Assembly (NCBI GenBank): GCA_002099365.1
Contig: MSED01000009.1
Location: 1,488,001 to 1,552,000, forward strand
DNA length: 64,000 bases
DNA from: Phialophora verrucosa
Taxonomy: Eukaryota > Ascomycota > Eurotiomycetes > Chaetothyriales > Herpotrichiellaceae
Direction: 5' to 3'
Under the pieces are notes generated by a model, which was given only the letters and a program-made list of their open reading frames with translations, searched no databases and was not told the DNA's origin. The number at the start of each line of letters is the position of its first letter. Position 1 is the stretch's first letter. The position numbers and the translations under genes are program-made. This document shows positions 1-10,035 of the stretch, piece after piece.

Positions 1-2674
1 CGTTGCCGGGCACATACCGGCCTGGACTTGAATTGGGCTGCATTTGTGTCGTTTGTGGCACCGGGCTGCCTGTAGGATGGCTGTAGTTTGATGGACTAAA
101 TGTAGTCCAGCCTTGTGGTGCAGTTGATGCGGCGGGCATCGCCTGAGGTGTATCTTCAAAGTAGCTGACTCTCGGCGGTGCAGACACAGTTGCAGTAATT
201 GGTTCTGGTGGCGAAGGGGCCGCGATGGTTGGGATTGTGCGTGAACCACCCATAACATCCGCACCGGGAATCTGAAGCCCGCTGTTTCGTGCTGCTCGTC
301 GTCGGCCCACTGTCGACTCCCGTCGAAGAATATTTCGTACATCGTCGACATCATCCGAGCGTTGCTTGTTCACCTGAAGCTCTCGCTCGTGGTCAAGGAC
401 GTCTTCCGGGTCAACGGCCACCTTGCGCTTAACAAGGTTGTCGACTGCCGATGCTTCCCTGGCCTCGGTGCCCGTTGCTGTGCTAGCGTTGTCGATCGGT
501 TGGATTCTGGAAGGGTCCGCACGAGTCTTGTTCTGTTCCATAAGAGGCACCAGTCTCTTCTTATCTGCTTCCACATCGAACTGCTCCTTATTCTTGCGTG
601 CAATTTCGTCGGTGACAGTAACAGAGTAAGTCGGATTTGCCGGGTTTCCAGCAGGAGGACCACCTCCTCCTGGCCCATAGATAGGCACTTTCCGGGTTGC
701 CATAACGAGTGCGCACATGAATTTGCTTCTTCGTGCGGCTCGGATGGCCTCGTTTGCCCAGTTTGATTTGTGCCGAATTTCAATCTGCACCTCCATCTTG
801 TTCATCTCACCCAGGCCGGTGACTTCAATGTCAAGGTCCGGCTGGAAGTCACGTGCATTGTCTTTGTCACGGACGAAGTTGGTCATTTCCTTCTTAAGCA
901 GATCCAGGTCTTCGAAGGTGGTACCAAAGTCGACGTAGAGCAGGATTCTCTCTCGCATTGCTTTGCTGCGGGACACATTGTCAATCCAGAGCGAGTTGAG
1001 GACGATGTTGGGAACTTGAGTCCGCTTGTGGTCTTTGACTCGTCGAAAGACGGTGTAGAGAAGGGACATGCGCTCCACAACATATGATACATCGGTGATG
1101 TCCACCCTGTCGCCGACATCGAATGGGTGTTTGACGAAGAGAAAGATGCAGGAGCCAAGAACCTCCTGAGCGGTAGTCGCAAAGACAAACGACATGGACA
1201 GAAGAGCAGTGCCCGCTGTCGCAAGAGTGGTGGTGAAGTTGCGGTTCAGCCAGGCAACGAAGATGAAGATGACGGCAATGAAGACAACGGTACATAGAAG
1301 GTTGTCGAGGACATTGATTGCTTGGTCGACATCGTGCATGCTGCTTGCGATGGATTGACGTTCCCGGCCAAATTCGGTTACTCGAAGAACCATCTCTTCC
1401 AGCGAGATGTCTCCGTTGCCGTCCACATCCAAGACCTCGAAGGCTTCGTGAGCTTCTTGTTCTCTTTCATGACCAAGAACATCGACAATATCTTCAATGG
1501 TCAAGGCATCCTTGCCCTCAAGCACGAAGGACATCCAGAGGCGTCGAGCAAGGGCTTCAGCAGAAGACTTCTTTTCTAAAGCTTGTACGACGATTGAGTG
1601 AGATGCGGTGGGGCTGAAGACCTTCTTGCCCGTAATTTCTTGTGCGACATTGCCAAACGCTGCTGTGACCTTATCTCCAACTCGGGCAACGTTCTGAATG
1701 AGCCTCATGGGCGTGGCGGAGCCTGATCGCTTGTGGCCGGGCAACATGCTGTTTCGGTTGCTGCGCTCACCGAGATCGAGAACATCGTTGATCAGATAAT
1801 CCTCCTCGAGAAATTCTCGAGAATATTCCGGGAAGAGCTTCCGGGAGGCTTCATAAAGCAAGCCGACCAGGTGGACGTTTCGTTTGGAATCTTTGATCCT
1901 ATCATCAAACTGCTTGCGGTGGTAGCTGATTGAGAGAAGCTGGATTAGCACCTTTTCGCCAAGCAAGATCAGAGTCGAGAAGACACAGGCAAAGAGGATG
2001 TTCTTCACAATGCTCTCCCAGTCCTTCAAGCTAGTCTCTCCACGAGATCTCTGGTCGGGATTGAGGGTCATGATCGGGACGAAAGTCGCCAATGATGTGA
2101 CTGCCCAGCCAACCAGTGAAAGCGGTATTTCGAGCGCGCTGAGCACCAGAGCATATTTTCGGGTGCCCGCGCTTACCACCCCACAGATGAATTGGAAGAG
2201 GAATGGCATGTAATGCGCCAGCATTTTGGAGACCCATAGCGAAACCCACACAACCTCGAGCCATGTGAAGAACCAGACAATTTTGACGCCTCCAATCCGA
2301 GCTCGAGGAGCAACGGTAGCACCGACGATGATGGGAACAGCGATTGCCATAGCAAGCGGGGCGACATAGATGAAGTAGCGAGTGAGAACCGAAAAGTTGT
2401 AGACCTTGTTGTAGAATCTGCCCACCGCGTTCAATGTGCGGTCGTCCTTGTCCTTGACGTTCCGGGATTGATCTGCCAACCTTTTTCTCCTGCCTCCGGG
2501 TCCTTTGAGAAAGTGGTGAGCTTGTTTCTCGTCCATCTGATCGTGGTTCCAGCCTGCGTCGTATTGAGTCGTTGAAGGAGAAGTGCCGTCGGCCTTTCGA
2601 GCACCGGTAGCGCTGCCGGAGGTGCTGACCTTGGTCAGAGGGATATCAATCGTAACGTCGTTAGGGTTTGCCAT
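1..2674 (-). CDS. EF-hand MscS-family mechanosensitive ion channel (5' part; gene runs off left edge)
   Basis: This is a membrane channel of the fungal Msy1/Msy2 type; in fission yeast these sit in the ER and act in hypo-osmotic stress. The frame is open without a stop from ATG 2674 to the window edge, giving 891 residues with no intron needed. Several hydrophobic segments lie between residues ~90 and 330. A canonical EF-hand loop (DVDGNGDISLEE, residues 416-427) has acidic residues or N at positions 1, 3, 5, 7 and 12. It is followed by the MscS pore helix and beta domain (motifs TAQEVLGS and FDVGDRVDI, about residues 455-660). A long polar, probably disordered C-terminal tail continues off the edge. 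The ATG was chosen because the polar N-terminus MANPNDVTIDIP is typical and it is the first in-frame ATG. The family call is strong; gating ions and localisation are inferred. Confidence 0.93.
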   Translation of the reverse strand, partial: MANPNDVTIDIPLTKVSTSGSATGARKADGTSPSTTQYDAGWNHDQMDEKQAHHFLKGPGGRRKRLADQSRNVKDKDDRTLNAVGRFYNKVYNFSVLTRYFIYVAPLAMAIAVPIIVGATVAPRARIGGVKIVWFFTWLEVVWVSLWVSKMLAHYMPFLFQFICGVVSAGTRKYALVLSALEIPLSLVGWAVTSLATFVPIMTLNPDQRSRGETSLKDWESIVKNILFACVFSTLILLGEKVLIQLLSISYHRKQFDDRIKDSKRNVHLVGLLYEASRKLFPEYSREFLEEDYLINDVLDLGERSNRNSMLPGHKRSGSATPMRLIQNVARVGDKVTAAFGNVAQEITGKKVFSPTASHSIVVQALEKKSSAEALARRLWMSFVLEGKDALTIEDIVDVLGHEREQEAHEAFEVLDVDGNGDISLEEMVLRVTEFGRERQSIASSMHDVDQAINVLDNLLCTVVFIAVIFIFVAWLNRNFTTTLATAGTALLSMSFVFATTAQEVLGSCIFLFVKHPFDVGDRVDITDVSYVVERMSLLYTVFRRVKDHKRTQVPNIVLNSLWIDNVSRSKAMRERILLYVDFGTTFEDLDLLKKEMTNFVRDKDNARDFQPDLDIEVTGLGEMNKMEVQIEIRHKSNWANEAIRAARRSKFMCALVMATRKVPIYGPGGGGPPAGNPANPTYSVTVTDEIARKNKEQFDVEADKKRLVPLMEQNKTRADPSRIQPIDNASTATGTEAREASAVDNLVKRKVAVDPEDVLDHERELQVNKQRSDDVDDVRNILRRESTVGRRRAARNSGLQIPGADVMGGSRTIPTIAAPSPPEPITATVSAPPRVSYFEDTPQAMPAASTAPQGWTTFSPSNYSHPTGSPVPQTTQMQPNSSPGRYVPGN

Positions 2675-5286
2675 CTCGCGGGATGTTTGGGGGTTAAGAG
2701 GTTGGAAGCCGTCCCTGGAAAATCTCTTGTAGTGACCGTTTTGTGACATCCCCGCGAGTGATATCACACTCGACCGGTCAAGTGAAGGAAAACAATGTGG
2801 GCACTACCGGCAGTATCTTGGATAATGTGGCCAGCACCAGCAGTATCTTTCTCAAACAATGTGGTACGTGTGAAGTGAATGAGTGCAGAGAGTTGTACTC
2901 TGTACGCGTCCTCTACCTGAGAGTAACGCGGTCTGTTCAGAAAATGACCTGGTTTCAAGGTTGATTGACCAGGATGTAACCAGGCAAGCGAAGGTGATCT
3001 GAACAGGGGATGAAATCAATGAAATTGTGTGACAAGGGGATCAACAGTGGTTACGTGGACTACCACCTGTAACAAGGAAATATGTCGGGAGGAAAGCGAG
3101 TGTTGAAAACGAAAAGTGAACAAAGCCGATGAAAGGGAGTGCTGAACGATTTCGATGTCAGTGCTATGTACTACGCACTGCTCCATCACGGTCTCCGATG
3201 CGCGTATTAAATTTTCGACGTTGCTCCTCGCCATGACGAGGTCCCTGATTCTACGCCGGCGGGTCCCCTGTCAATGGAGCGTCAAACTGGGGTAACAGTG
3301 AGAATCCTGCTGGCCTGATTTGCCCGGCTCAAGCGAGAACTTAGCGGGCCTATTGGGCATTTTCGCCAGGAACTGCTTCGACTGTGGCCACTCACCTACC
3401 ATCGGTCAACTGCGCCCTCTCCAGAACCCGCGAGAAATTTTCCAGGCATGCAAGCCCCGATGTCAGTGGCCCGTTTGTGCCCGAAACTTAGGTGCTCAGA
3501 TGCCCGTAAGGGATAGCGCACGGTTGTGGCTGACGCCATGGCTGATTTGGCTTGAATCTCAAACAAGCCTTGAAACACGTCCACGCACTTGGCGGCATTC
3601 TTGCCCACAGTGATCCGCAACGCATCCATTTCTAAGTATGTACAAACATAGAACTCTGCAGAAGTGTCCAGCGAAAACGACTTACCCATTCCCTTCGCTA
3701 GTTGTTCAAAACCCACAAAGGTGGGCGTGCGGAGCTGGGATCTCGATGCCCTCTGGAGGTCTCACTAGCAAAGCCGCAAAGCAAAGGCAGTGCAGCAGGT
3801 GCAGCAGGTGCACAAGTACCCAGTTCGAGTACTCCGGATCCCGAGTACGAGGTAGTACTCAGTTTGGACGATCCATAAGCGAGAAATGAGCACTAGGAGT
3901 AATTTCATGTCATTGGTCCCTAGGCGTGATAGGGAATGCTGTTCCTGCTGATCGAATATGCCAACGTATGTGCGTATGTACATTCTCTCAGATCCTGCTT
4001 CTTTGGTCGCATGTCAACTTCCCAAGTGCACACTCCCCTGACACCATCAAGACGTGTCATCTCAAATATCATCAGACCACCAATGTTGGTACGACGTGTT
4101 GAGAATCAGGATTTAAATACAAGTGAGAGGGAGCCTCAATGATTACTAGGCACATGTGGTATCCTGATTATACGAGTTGCCAGTCAATCTACTGGACCTT
4201 CGCTTGGCGCACACAAATTCAAGGCTGAATTTAAAACCCAGCTCTAATTCCGAGTTCATCAGGAAAAGAAGTGGCAAAAACTCTGCCACAACCTCTGCTC
4301 GAACGCAGAGGCTGTGGTAAGTCTTCATAACCGACAACATTCTTTGATTGGGCTATATCCGGTGGCCAGCCGGTCTACTCCCATTTCGCGAACATCACTA
4401 GATGAGCGCCGATTTGACTCGTGTCAAGTATGCAAATGTGGTTGTGGTTTTGGGTCTGTCGATGTCGGTATTGATTGTTCGGAGCGGGGGGAGGCATTGT
4501 CGATATCGAAGTCGAGGGAAGGTCCGAATCGTCAGAGGGTTGTCGACACAACTCGTCGGTGGAACGCCTTCTAGCCCGGTGCTAGTTTGATCCAAACCAC
4601 CAAGGAAATTGTGAAAGCTTTTTGGGCGCTTTCAATATATCAACAATAAAGAGTGCGGCAGTGAAGGTAGTCATGTGACTCGGTGGTGGCAGCAAGGGAG
4701 TGAAGGAGACGTTGGGTTGAGTCCTGGGTGACAAAAGTCCATGGTCAGGTAAGTGCCATCTACCTGATGTCTACAGCCAATATTTCCATAAGCACGTATT
4801 GCCATTCCGGGTCGCGGTTCTCTGGCATGGCGTGTTACCAAACCTTTGAAGGCATCATCTTTGTGAACCAGTACAGAATCACCTTGAAAGCCCTTGTGAC
4901 AGGACTGAACCACCGGTCCATTACCCGAACTCGAGCGGACAATTTAGGCAATGGACTTGGACGAACCAAGGGATTTTCATTGATCTCCAGCGGCGTTTGT
5001 TCTTTCATCGTTTCTGCCTCTTTGTAACACTTTAAAGACCTTTTCATCGATTTCATTACGGATCGTTGAAGCTTTGTTCCAATCATATGGCCTCACAACA
5101 AAGGAGTTCGAGCATATAAGCTCAACATCTACTACGTCTCTTCAGCACACATTCCCACAGACTGACCAGCAGATCAGGCAGGACTGTCGAAGAGATCAGT
5201 ATTCCGCAGTAGTCTTCGCTTTCTGACTGTTTCCTGACTTCGGATTCAGACTTCCGTACCTGTCAACACCAGCCTCTGCAGTCGCC
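2675..5286. other. intergenic region, 2.6 kb, no convincing gene
   Basis: Only short open frames in random-looking composition are present, and none has a recognisable domain or splice pattern. The left end is the promoter side of the channel gene and the right end is the leader of the small gene at 5287. The only structure seen is a short direct repeat (listed separately). Confidence 0.5.
2794..2849. repeat. imperfect 26-bp direct repeat, two copies
   Basis: Copies at 2794-2819 and 2824-2849 share AATGTGG at the left and CAGTATCTT at the right, with about 22 of 26 positions equal. A third AATGTGG follows at 2858. It lies about 120 bp upstream of the channel start codon, so it could be promoter substructure. 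No known element is recognised. Confidence 0.6.
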
Positions 5287-5802
5287 ATGCCGTCGGAGTA
5301 TGCAGAGGAACCACAGTATGGAGAATCAAGAAGACGAAACCCAGTGCAGAAGACACAGCCGAGAAAATATGTCGATGCAGACGGAAACAAGTACCTGGTG
5401 CGAAAAGTCATTAGAGAAGAAGGCTACGAACCTGTTCGCGGGCAACATCGACATAGAACGAGCAATCAACCTGCTTCTCGACAAGTACGCTATCAACATC
5501 AACATGAAGCACGCTATCGAGCAGAATCTCATCCCAGCCATGGAAACGCGAGAACACCGCATTCGCAAGGGTCAGTCGTACCCGCGAAAAGTGATCGTCA
5601 ACCTCACTCCAAGGAGGCAGGCACAGGCCGCCGGTCCAACGTTGATGCTCAATCGCAGCCACAGCGCCGCCCAACCGCGGCTGGTCCCCTTAGGGACAAC
5701 CCGCGTCGTGCAGCTGAACAAGCGCGTCGACAAGCCGAGCGAGCACGTCGAGAAGCGAAGAAAGCAAAGTACCTGAAGTGGCTTTTATTCTTCATCTCGT
5801 GA
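5287..5802 (+). CDS. small arginine/glutamine-rich hypothetical protein, paralogue of the 9463 gene
   Basis: This is a 171-residue, strongly basic, low-complexity protein of unknown function. No domain is recognised. The N-terminal third holds a compact segment YVDADGNKYLVRKVIREE that resembles FLDAEGNRRVVRQEFRRE in the protein starting at 9463. The rest is rich in R, Q, H, S and P and ends in an A/R/K-rich helix-like stretch followed by a short hydrophobic tail (KYLKWLLFFIS). The ATG at 5287 is preceded by a pyrimidine/CA-rich leader resembling that of the 9463 gene, and both proteins start MPS. A second frame (5300-5776) is also open across most of the gene. I prefer the 5287 frame because it carries the motif shared with the second locus. 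Likely intrinsically disordered; function not inferred. Confidence 0.5.
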   Translation: MPSEYAEEPQYGESRRRNPVQKTQPRKYVDADGNKYLVRKVIREEGYEPVRGQHRHRTSNQPASRQVRYQHQHEARYRAESHPSHGNARTPHSQGSVVPAKSDRQPHSKEAGTGRRSNVDAQSQPQRRPTAAGPLRDNPRRAAEQARRQAERARREAKKAKYLKWLLFFIS

Positions 5803-6307
5803 AGAAAAGGCTGTGGTGTAGATCACAAGGTAGGTGAGTGACTGACTCTCTGGAAGAGTCTTGCGTGCCTGAGAGAAGCAGCGCCTTATAGCAGGGTAAG
5901 TATCATAGTCAAAGGTAAGTGAAATACGAGTTGACTTGGCGCCGAATCTTGATTTCTCTAGATTTCGTTTCCGTCTATGCGCAGGGCGCGTAGAATACTG
6001 TACATCATCAGCCAGATCAGTCAATGTAATTGCTGGTGGCGACCGCTGTTAGGTGGCTGTAGCCAAGCAGATGGTCTGAAAGACGACCCGATACTTTGAG
6101 CATGTCAGAGCATAATGCAATAACCCCAGCTTTTCCTCCGCAAAACCCCCGCGGCTGCAAAGTGCTCCTCGGCATACATATTTCTTCACTCTGGGGTCTC
6201 TCGTTCAAAAGGTTAGGTACTCGTACAGCCAGAGAGCTCCATTCTGGGAGAATGAATACAATGCTCGACTCAAACTGATAACAACGCTGGGTAGAATCCA
6301 GGTGGAA
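5803..6307. other. intergenic, 505 bp
   Basis: 3' flank of the small gene and promoter side of the crotonase-fold gene. No conserved feature recognised. Confidence 0.5.
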
Positions 6308-7324
6308 ATGTCCCCCTCAACTTCAGCAGCACGACGATTAGAGCAGGTGCAAGGCCAATTAAGCGGCACCTCTCCGAATGACAGGCCGCCGACGCCATTC
6401 CCAACTCTCCCAGCTGGTGCCCGATATCTTCACCTCGATAATGCAGGGAAACGAAATGCATTGTCGGTGGCCGTGCTCCGGAATCTGCGCGACCAACTCC
6501 ATGCTTACAACCGTTCCCCCGTTGACGGTCAGGCCCGCTTCCTGCCGCCGTTCGAGCCAGGCATCCTCGCAGAGCTGGAAAAGGCATTCTACCACCCGGA
6601 TTCCGAAGCTGGCAGCGCATACGGCTGGCTCGTCCACGCGAACGAATGGCAACGACACCGATCCGGGCTCCCGCGCGTGATCGTGCTGCGCAGTGACGGG
6701 CCCGTGTTCTGCTCCGGCCACGACCTGAACGAAATCCACGGCATGAGCCACGCGGAAGCGAAGGGCCTGTTCGACTTGTGTGCCGAAGTCATGTCCCTGA
6801 TCCGGCGCTGTCCAGTGCCTGTGATCGGGGCGATACAGGGTCTGGCGACCGCCGCTGGTGCCCAGCTGGCGCTGACGACAGACTTGCCCGTCGCCCACGC
6901 GTCCACGCCCTTGCGCCTGCCGGGCTCGAGCATGGCATTCCCCTGCATTTCGCCGGTCACGGCCGTGTCCCGCAACGTCGGCAACGCCTTTGCGTATGAG
7001 ATGTTCGCCTTGTCCAAGGCGTATCGCGCAGACGAGCTGCCGGGCCGGCCGCTGCAAGTGGTGGACGACAATGCCTCGCTTGACCAGGCCATTGACGAGA
7101 TGCTCGCCTATTATACGCAACGAACGGCGGCCCAGCCGCACGCTTTTGGGAAATGGGCTTACTGGACCCAGGTGGGCTTGCGCGCCAAAACGTCGATCGC
7201 CGATGGATACGGAGATGCAGCGGCGTGGGCGGGCACGGCCATGGCGCTCCTCGCGCAAACGACCGATGCTAAAGAGGGGATCGGGGCGTTTTTGACAAAG
7301 AGGCAACCATCTTGGTTCACGTGA
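6308..7324 (+). CDS. enoyl-CoA hydratase/isomerase (crotonase) domain protein, ECHDC3-like
   Basis: This is a 338-residue intronless crotonase-superfamily protein closest in pattern to ECHDC3 (enoyl-CoA hydratase domain-containing 3), whose exact reaction is unsettled. Visible features are the N-terminal strand ending in GKRNALS (about residue 50), the first oxyanion-hole segment FCSGHDLNEI (about residue 138), the second segment GLATAAGAQLALTTD (about residue 180), and a C-terminus EGIGAFLTKRQPSW that parallels the human ECHDC3 tail. The two glutamates used by classical enoyl-CoA hydratases are not evident: the GCEL-type position reads GAQL, and no QPE-type motif follows. A hydratase reaction is therefore doubtful. 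The start is ATG 6308; an in-frame GTG just upstream is not used in fungi. The central part is very GC-rich (about 70% in places), which also leaves the opposite strand open. Cytosolic or mitochondrial; no clear targeting signal. Confidence 0.88.
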   Translation: MSPSTSAARRLEQVQGQLSGTSPNDRPPTPFPTLPAGARYLHLDNAGKRNALSVAVLRNLRDQLHAYNRSPVDGQARFLPPFEPGILAELEKAFYHPDSEAGSAYGWLVHANEWQRHRSGLPRVIVLRSDGPVFCSGHDLNEIHGMSHAEAKGLFDLCAEVMSLIRRCPVPVIGAIQGLATAAGAQLALTTDLPVAHASTPLRLPGSSMAFPCISPVTAVSRNVGNAFAYEMFALSKAYRADELPGRPLQVVDDNASLDQAIDEMLAYYTQRTAAQPHAFGKWAYWTQVGLRAKTSIADGYGDAAAWAGTAMALLAQTTDAKEGIGAFLTKRQPSWFT

Positions 7325-8457
7325 GAACGTAAGCACAAAGCTATAACGGGGAGCTTTTATGTATACCGTCACAGCCTCGCACGGCGGACTCGAAGTTAAT
7401 ATGCAATATGTCACCCCTCCCCCTTTTTTCTAAAATTGCTTGACGCTATATCTGGCAGCATTATCGGAAGGCCTCGCTATGGTATTTGCCGTAACGATCT
7501 GCTGGATTTGTGCCACTCTCCGTTCCCACATCTGTATGGCTAATGATGCGGTTCGGCAGCGATGCTTTGCCGAACTAGTTACACGGCTCGTCAGTACGTG
7601 CAATCAAGCCAGTTCCATAGCACATGGAATGGCGTATCATACACAGCAGGAGGCTGGGAGGGAGGCTCGCTTGAGACCTTGTTAGTATCTGTTTTGGCGC
7701 TTTCCATGTTGCCACATGAAAAGGAGCGACGGACCGAGACCATCGGCCCACAGATCCAAGGCACATGTCGGGTAACTCGGACGTCTGTTGGATCAAGCGA
7801 TCCACTGGACCTTCAGTCGTGGTATCTGGGCACGGGTGGTCGTCCTCCACCAGTCCTGACATCCTCGACTGAGTGGGCGTCCGTCGGTGACTGCTTACGT
7901 GGCAGACGGGATCCTCCTTAGAGTCGGTCGCATGAAATAGTCCGTGGGCGGAAGGAGCTAACAAGTCAACCTTTGGCTGGCATTAGCGTCGAGCCAGACC
8001 ACGATTTCTGTCAAGGACTTCCAGCCGAGAACCGAGACCAGCGTACTGTATTATACATTGGTTGTTAGGGTACACGGCGAAGAAGCGGAGAAGAAGAAGG
8101 GTTAGAGGAAACGATCAATTGGATTTGTCTATCTGCGATGAGGAGCCATCATATCGTCAGGTCCTTCTATCGACAATTCACCGGGAAAACCCCTAATGAA
8201 AATTGGCTATTGCTGGGAAGCTTGCCCAGCCTGACTTACCTGATTTCCCAGTCGCGCTTCTTTTTTTTGCTGTTGTTGTCAAGGTCAGTAGAAGCCTGCT
8301 ACTGCACCCGTGGCGTTTTCGGACACTGCTGGATACCAAAACAGCGGTGTGTCTTATCTCACCCATCTATTCCCAGACTTCAGGCCACTCTATGTCACTT
8401 ACCCTGCCGATTGTCGATCTCCGAGTAACTCACTCACCTGGATACATGGTCGAGGAC
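7325..8457. other. intergenic, 1.1 kb
   Basis: Convergent 3' flanks of the crotonase gene and the small serine-rich gene. A polypyrimidine run occurs near 7414-7432 and a purine-rich run near 8078-8105. No gene seen. Confidence 0.45.
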
Positions 8458-8697
8458 TTACTTTTTGGTCAGAGAATAGCCACTGATGTGGCCTTCGCTG
8501 ACACCACCACGGCGCTGGGAGCCAGAGCTGTAAGTGCCGGTGTTGTAAGAGCCACCAGTGAAGGTGCGGGAGTCGAAGGTGACGGCATCTGCGAGGCGCT
8601 GGGTAGAGCTGGACGAGGGGCTGCCATATGAGCGAGATGCGGAAGAGGAAGAAGAGGAGGAGGAGTAGTAGGATGAGGAGGATGAAGATGAAGGCAT
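8458..8697 (-). CDS. small serine-rich hypothetical protein
   Basis: A 79-residue candidate. Residues 3-35 are almost pure Ser with Tyr and Arg, followed by a more complex segment (TQRLADAVTFDSRTFTGG) and a Gly/Ser/Tyr-rich end, LTKK. It begins ATG-CCT-TCA like its neighbours at 5287 and 9463 (all start MPS) and has a plausible leader. The terminal codons read AAA-AAG-TAA-GT, so the stop overlaps a GTAAGT donor-like site and a further exon cannot be excluded. The serine tract comes from TCT/TCA repeats, so chance openness is possible. No family recognised. Confidence 0.35.
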   Translation of the reverse strand: MPSSSSSSSYYSSSSSSSSASRSYGSPSSSSTQRLADAVTFDSRTFTGGSYNTGTYSSGSQRRGGVSEGHISGYSLTKK

Positions 8698-9462
8698 CTT
8701 GTCTGGGTGCTGCTGGCAAGATCCGAAAAGGGGCTGCGGTGCGGGTTGGGTTCTTCACTTCTGAGTGTCAGGAATTGAGTTCTTGTTACTCAGAGGTGAA
8801 GATCTGGTGTTCGGTATGAGGAGAAGAAATCGTTGAATCGTGGAAGCTTTCGAGCCTTTAAATATCTTTCGGGTCCACACCTCGAGTGGCTTCGGTGTCA
8901 AAGAGCTTTGTTGAGTCTACTGCTTCGGCCCTGTTGTTCATTGCCTTGTGTCCGGTCCGGCTTCCTTTCATGGTCTTTGTGTACTGCCTGGCATCCTCGA
9001 GTCCTCGAACAAGGGCGGCATCCCTAGCATTGTCACGGCAAAGGCCGTCTGGACTCAGTCCTTGGTTGAAAACCATTGTTCGGATGGGCACCCTAAGGGT
9101 GCCGTGGTCGAAGCATTGTCTTTGCTACGAGTGTTCCGACCAAACTGTTGTATGACGCCTTGTCCTCAAGGCGGGCCCTTGAACACTCGTTGTCGAAAGT
9201 ACTGTGCTCGAGGTGGGTTTTCCAACTAATCTTTGTCGAAAGCATTATCTCCTTGCGAGGCCTCAAAGGGGATTCTGTTGTGCCGGTGAGCTTTATTAGA
9301 GTAATGACAAAGAGTCCAACGAAGATAAAATCCTGGTCACAGCCGCCGTTCTAGTTGAGTTGGCTTAAACCACGACCTGATCAAGGAACGAGTCAAAAAT
9401 ATCAAGCCCGAATCTCTTCCAGTCAGATATTCTTCTCAGCCATATCACCCACTTCTGCCAGG
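8698..9462. other. divergent promoter region, 765 bp
   Basis: Lies between the serine-rich gene (minus) and the basic protein gene (plus). No defined element recognised; several TCGAA-containing words recur near 9100-9240. Confidence 0.4.
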
Positions 9463-10035
9463 ATGCCTTCGACTCCGTACGGACATGAAGCCGCCGGCTC
9501 TGGAAGCCGAAAGGGTCAATCCGTGCGTGATGCTAGTAGCCGCCCGGGTGAAGTTCGTGTGATATCTTTCCTCGATGCGGAGGGGAATCGACGAGTCGTC
9601 AGACAGGAATTTAGACGCGAAGTCATTCTCGAAGAGCGCCGCCCTCGAGACGCTACTGGGTATCATGATGCAGTACCATCTCGATCTGGAGGAAGCGTCC
9701 GACGTGCTGAAGCCCCGAAACCAGCCTCTCAACATCGACCGCAGTACGTATCTTCGTCACGACAACCTTCTCGGTCTGCTGGCCATGGGGAACTGGCATT
9801 TGGTGTAGATCCATTGTATGATGCATGGAGAAGCTCTAGAGCAGCAACGGGCGCGTCTGCACAAGTTGCGGCCGGCCTTGGCCCCGTATATGAAGAGCGC
9901 CATCCACGACACATCGAAGACGCTCGAAGACAGGGCCACCAGCCAAGCTACCATCCGGCGCGACGAGAACAACAACCAAGTCATCAACCATCTCGACGAC
10001 AAGATAAAGAGCGACATGGTCCTGCATACTTGTGA
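9463..10035 (+). CDS. small basic hypothetical protein, paralogue of the 5287 gene
   Basis: A 190-residue basic, low-complexity protein of unknown function. It begins MPSTPYG and carries the segment FLDAEGNRRVVRQEFRRE near residues 33-50, matching the DADGNKYLVRKVIREE segment of the 5287 protein in position and pattern. The C-terminal half is rich in R, H, Q, S and P (for example HPRHIEDARRQGHQPSYHP) and is probably disordered. An in-frame ATG exists upstream at 9355, but the residues it would add look like untranslated leader; the internal ATG matches the start of the paralogue. The gene is in the same orientation as, and about 4 kb from, its partner. Similarity was judged by eye and is limited to about 18 residues. 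Confidence 0.5.
   Translation: MPSTPYGHEAAGSGSRKGQSVRDASSRPGEVRVISFLDAEGNRRVVRQEFRREVILEERRPRDATGYHDAVPSRSGGSVRRAEAPKPASQHRPQYVSSSRQPSRSAGHGELAFGVDPLYDAWRSSRAATGASAQVAAGLGPVYEERHPRHIEDARRQGHQPSYHPARREQQPSHQPSRRQDKERHGPAYL

Noticed and set aside
3786..3862. CAGGTG repeats and a GAGTACTC...CGAGTAC inverted motif
   Set aside because: Too short to be a transposon end or a defined element; likely chance.
6359..7414. 351-codon open frame on the minus strand opposite the crotonase gene
   Set aside because: Composition is that of a GC-rich antisense shadow and no domain is visible. The plus-strand protein has clear family motifs.
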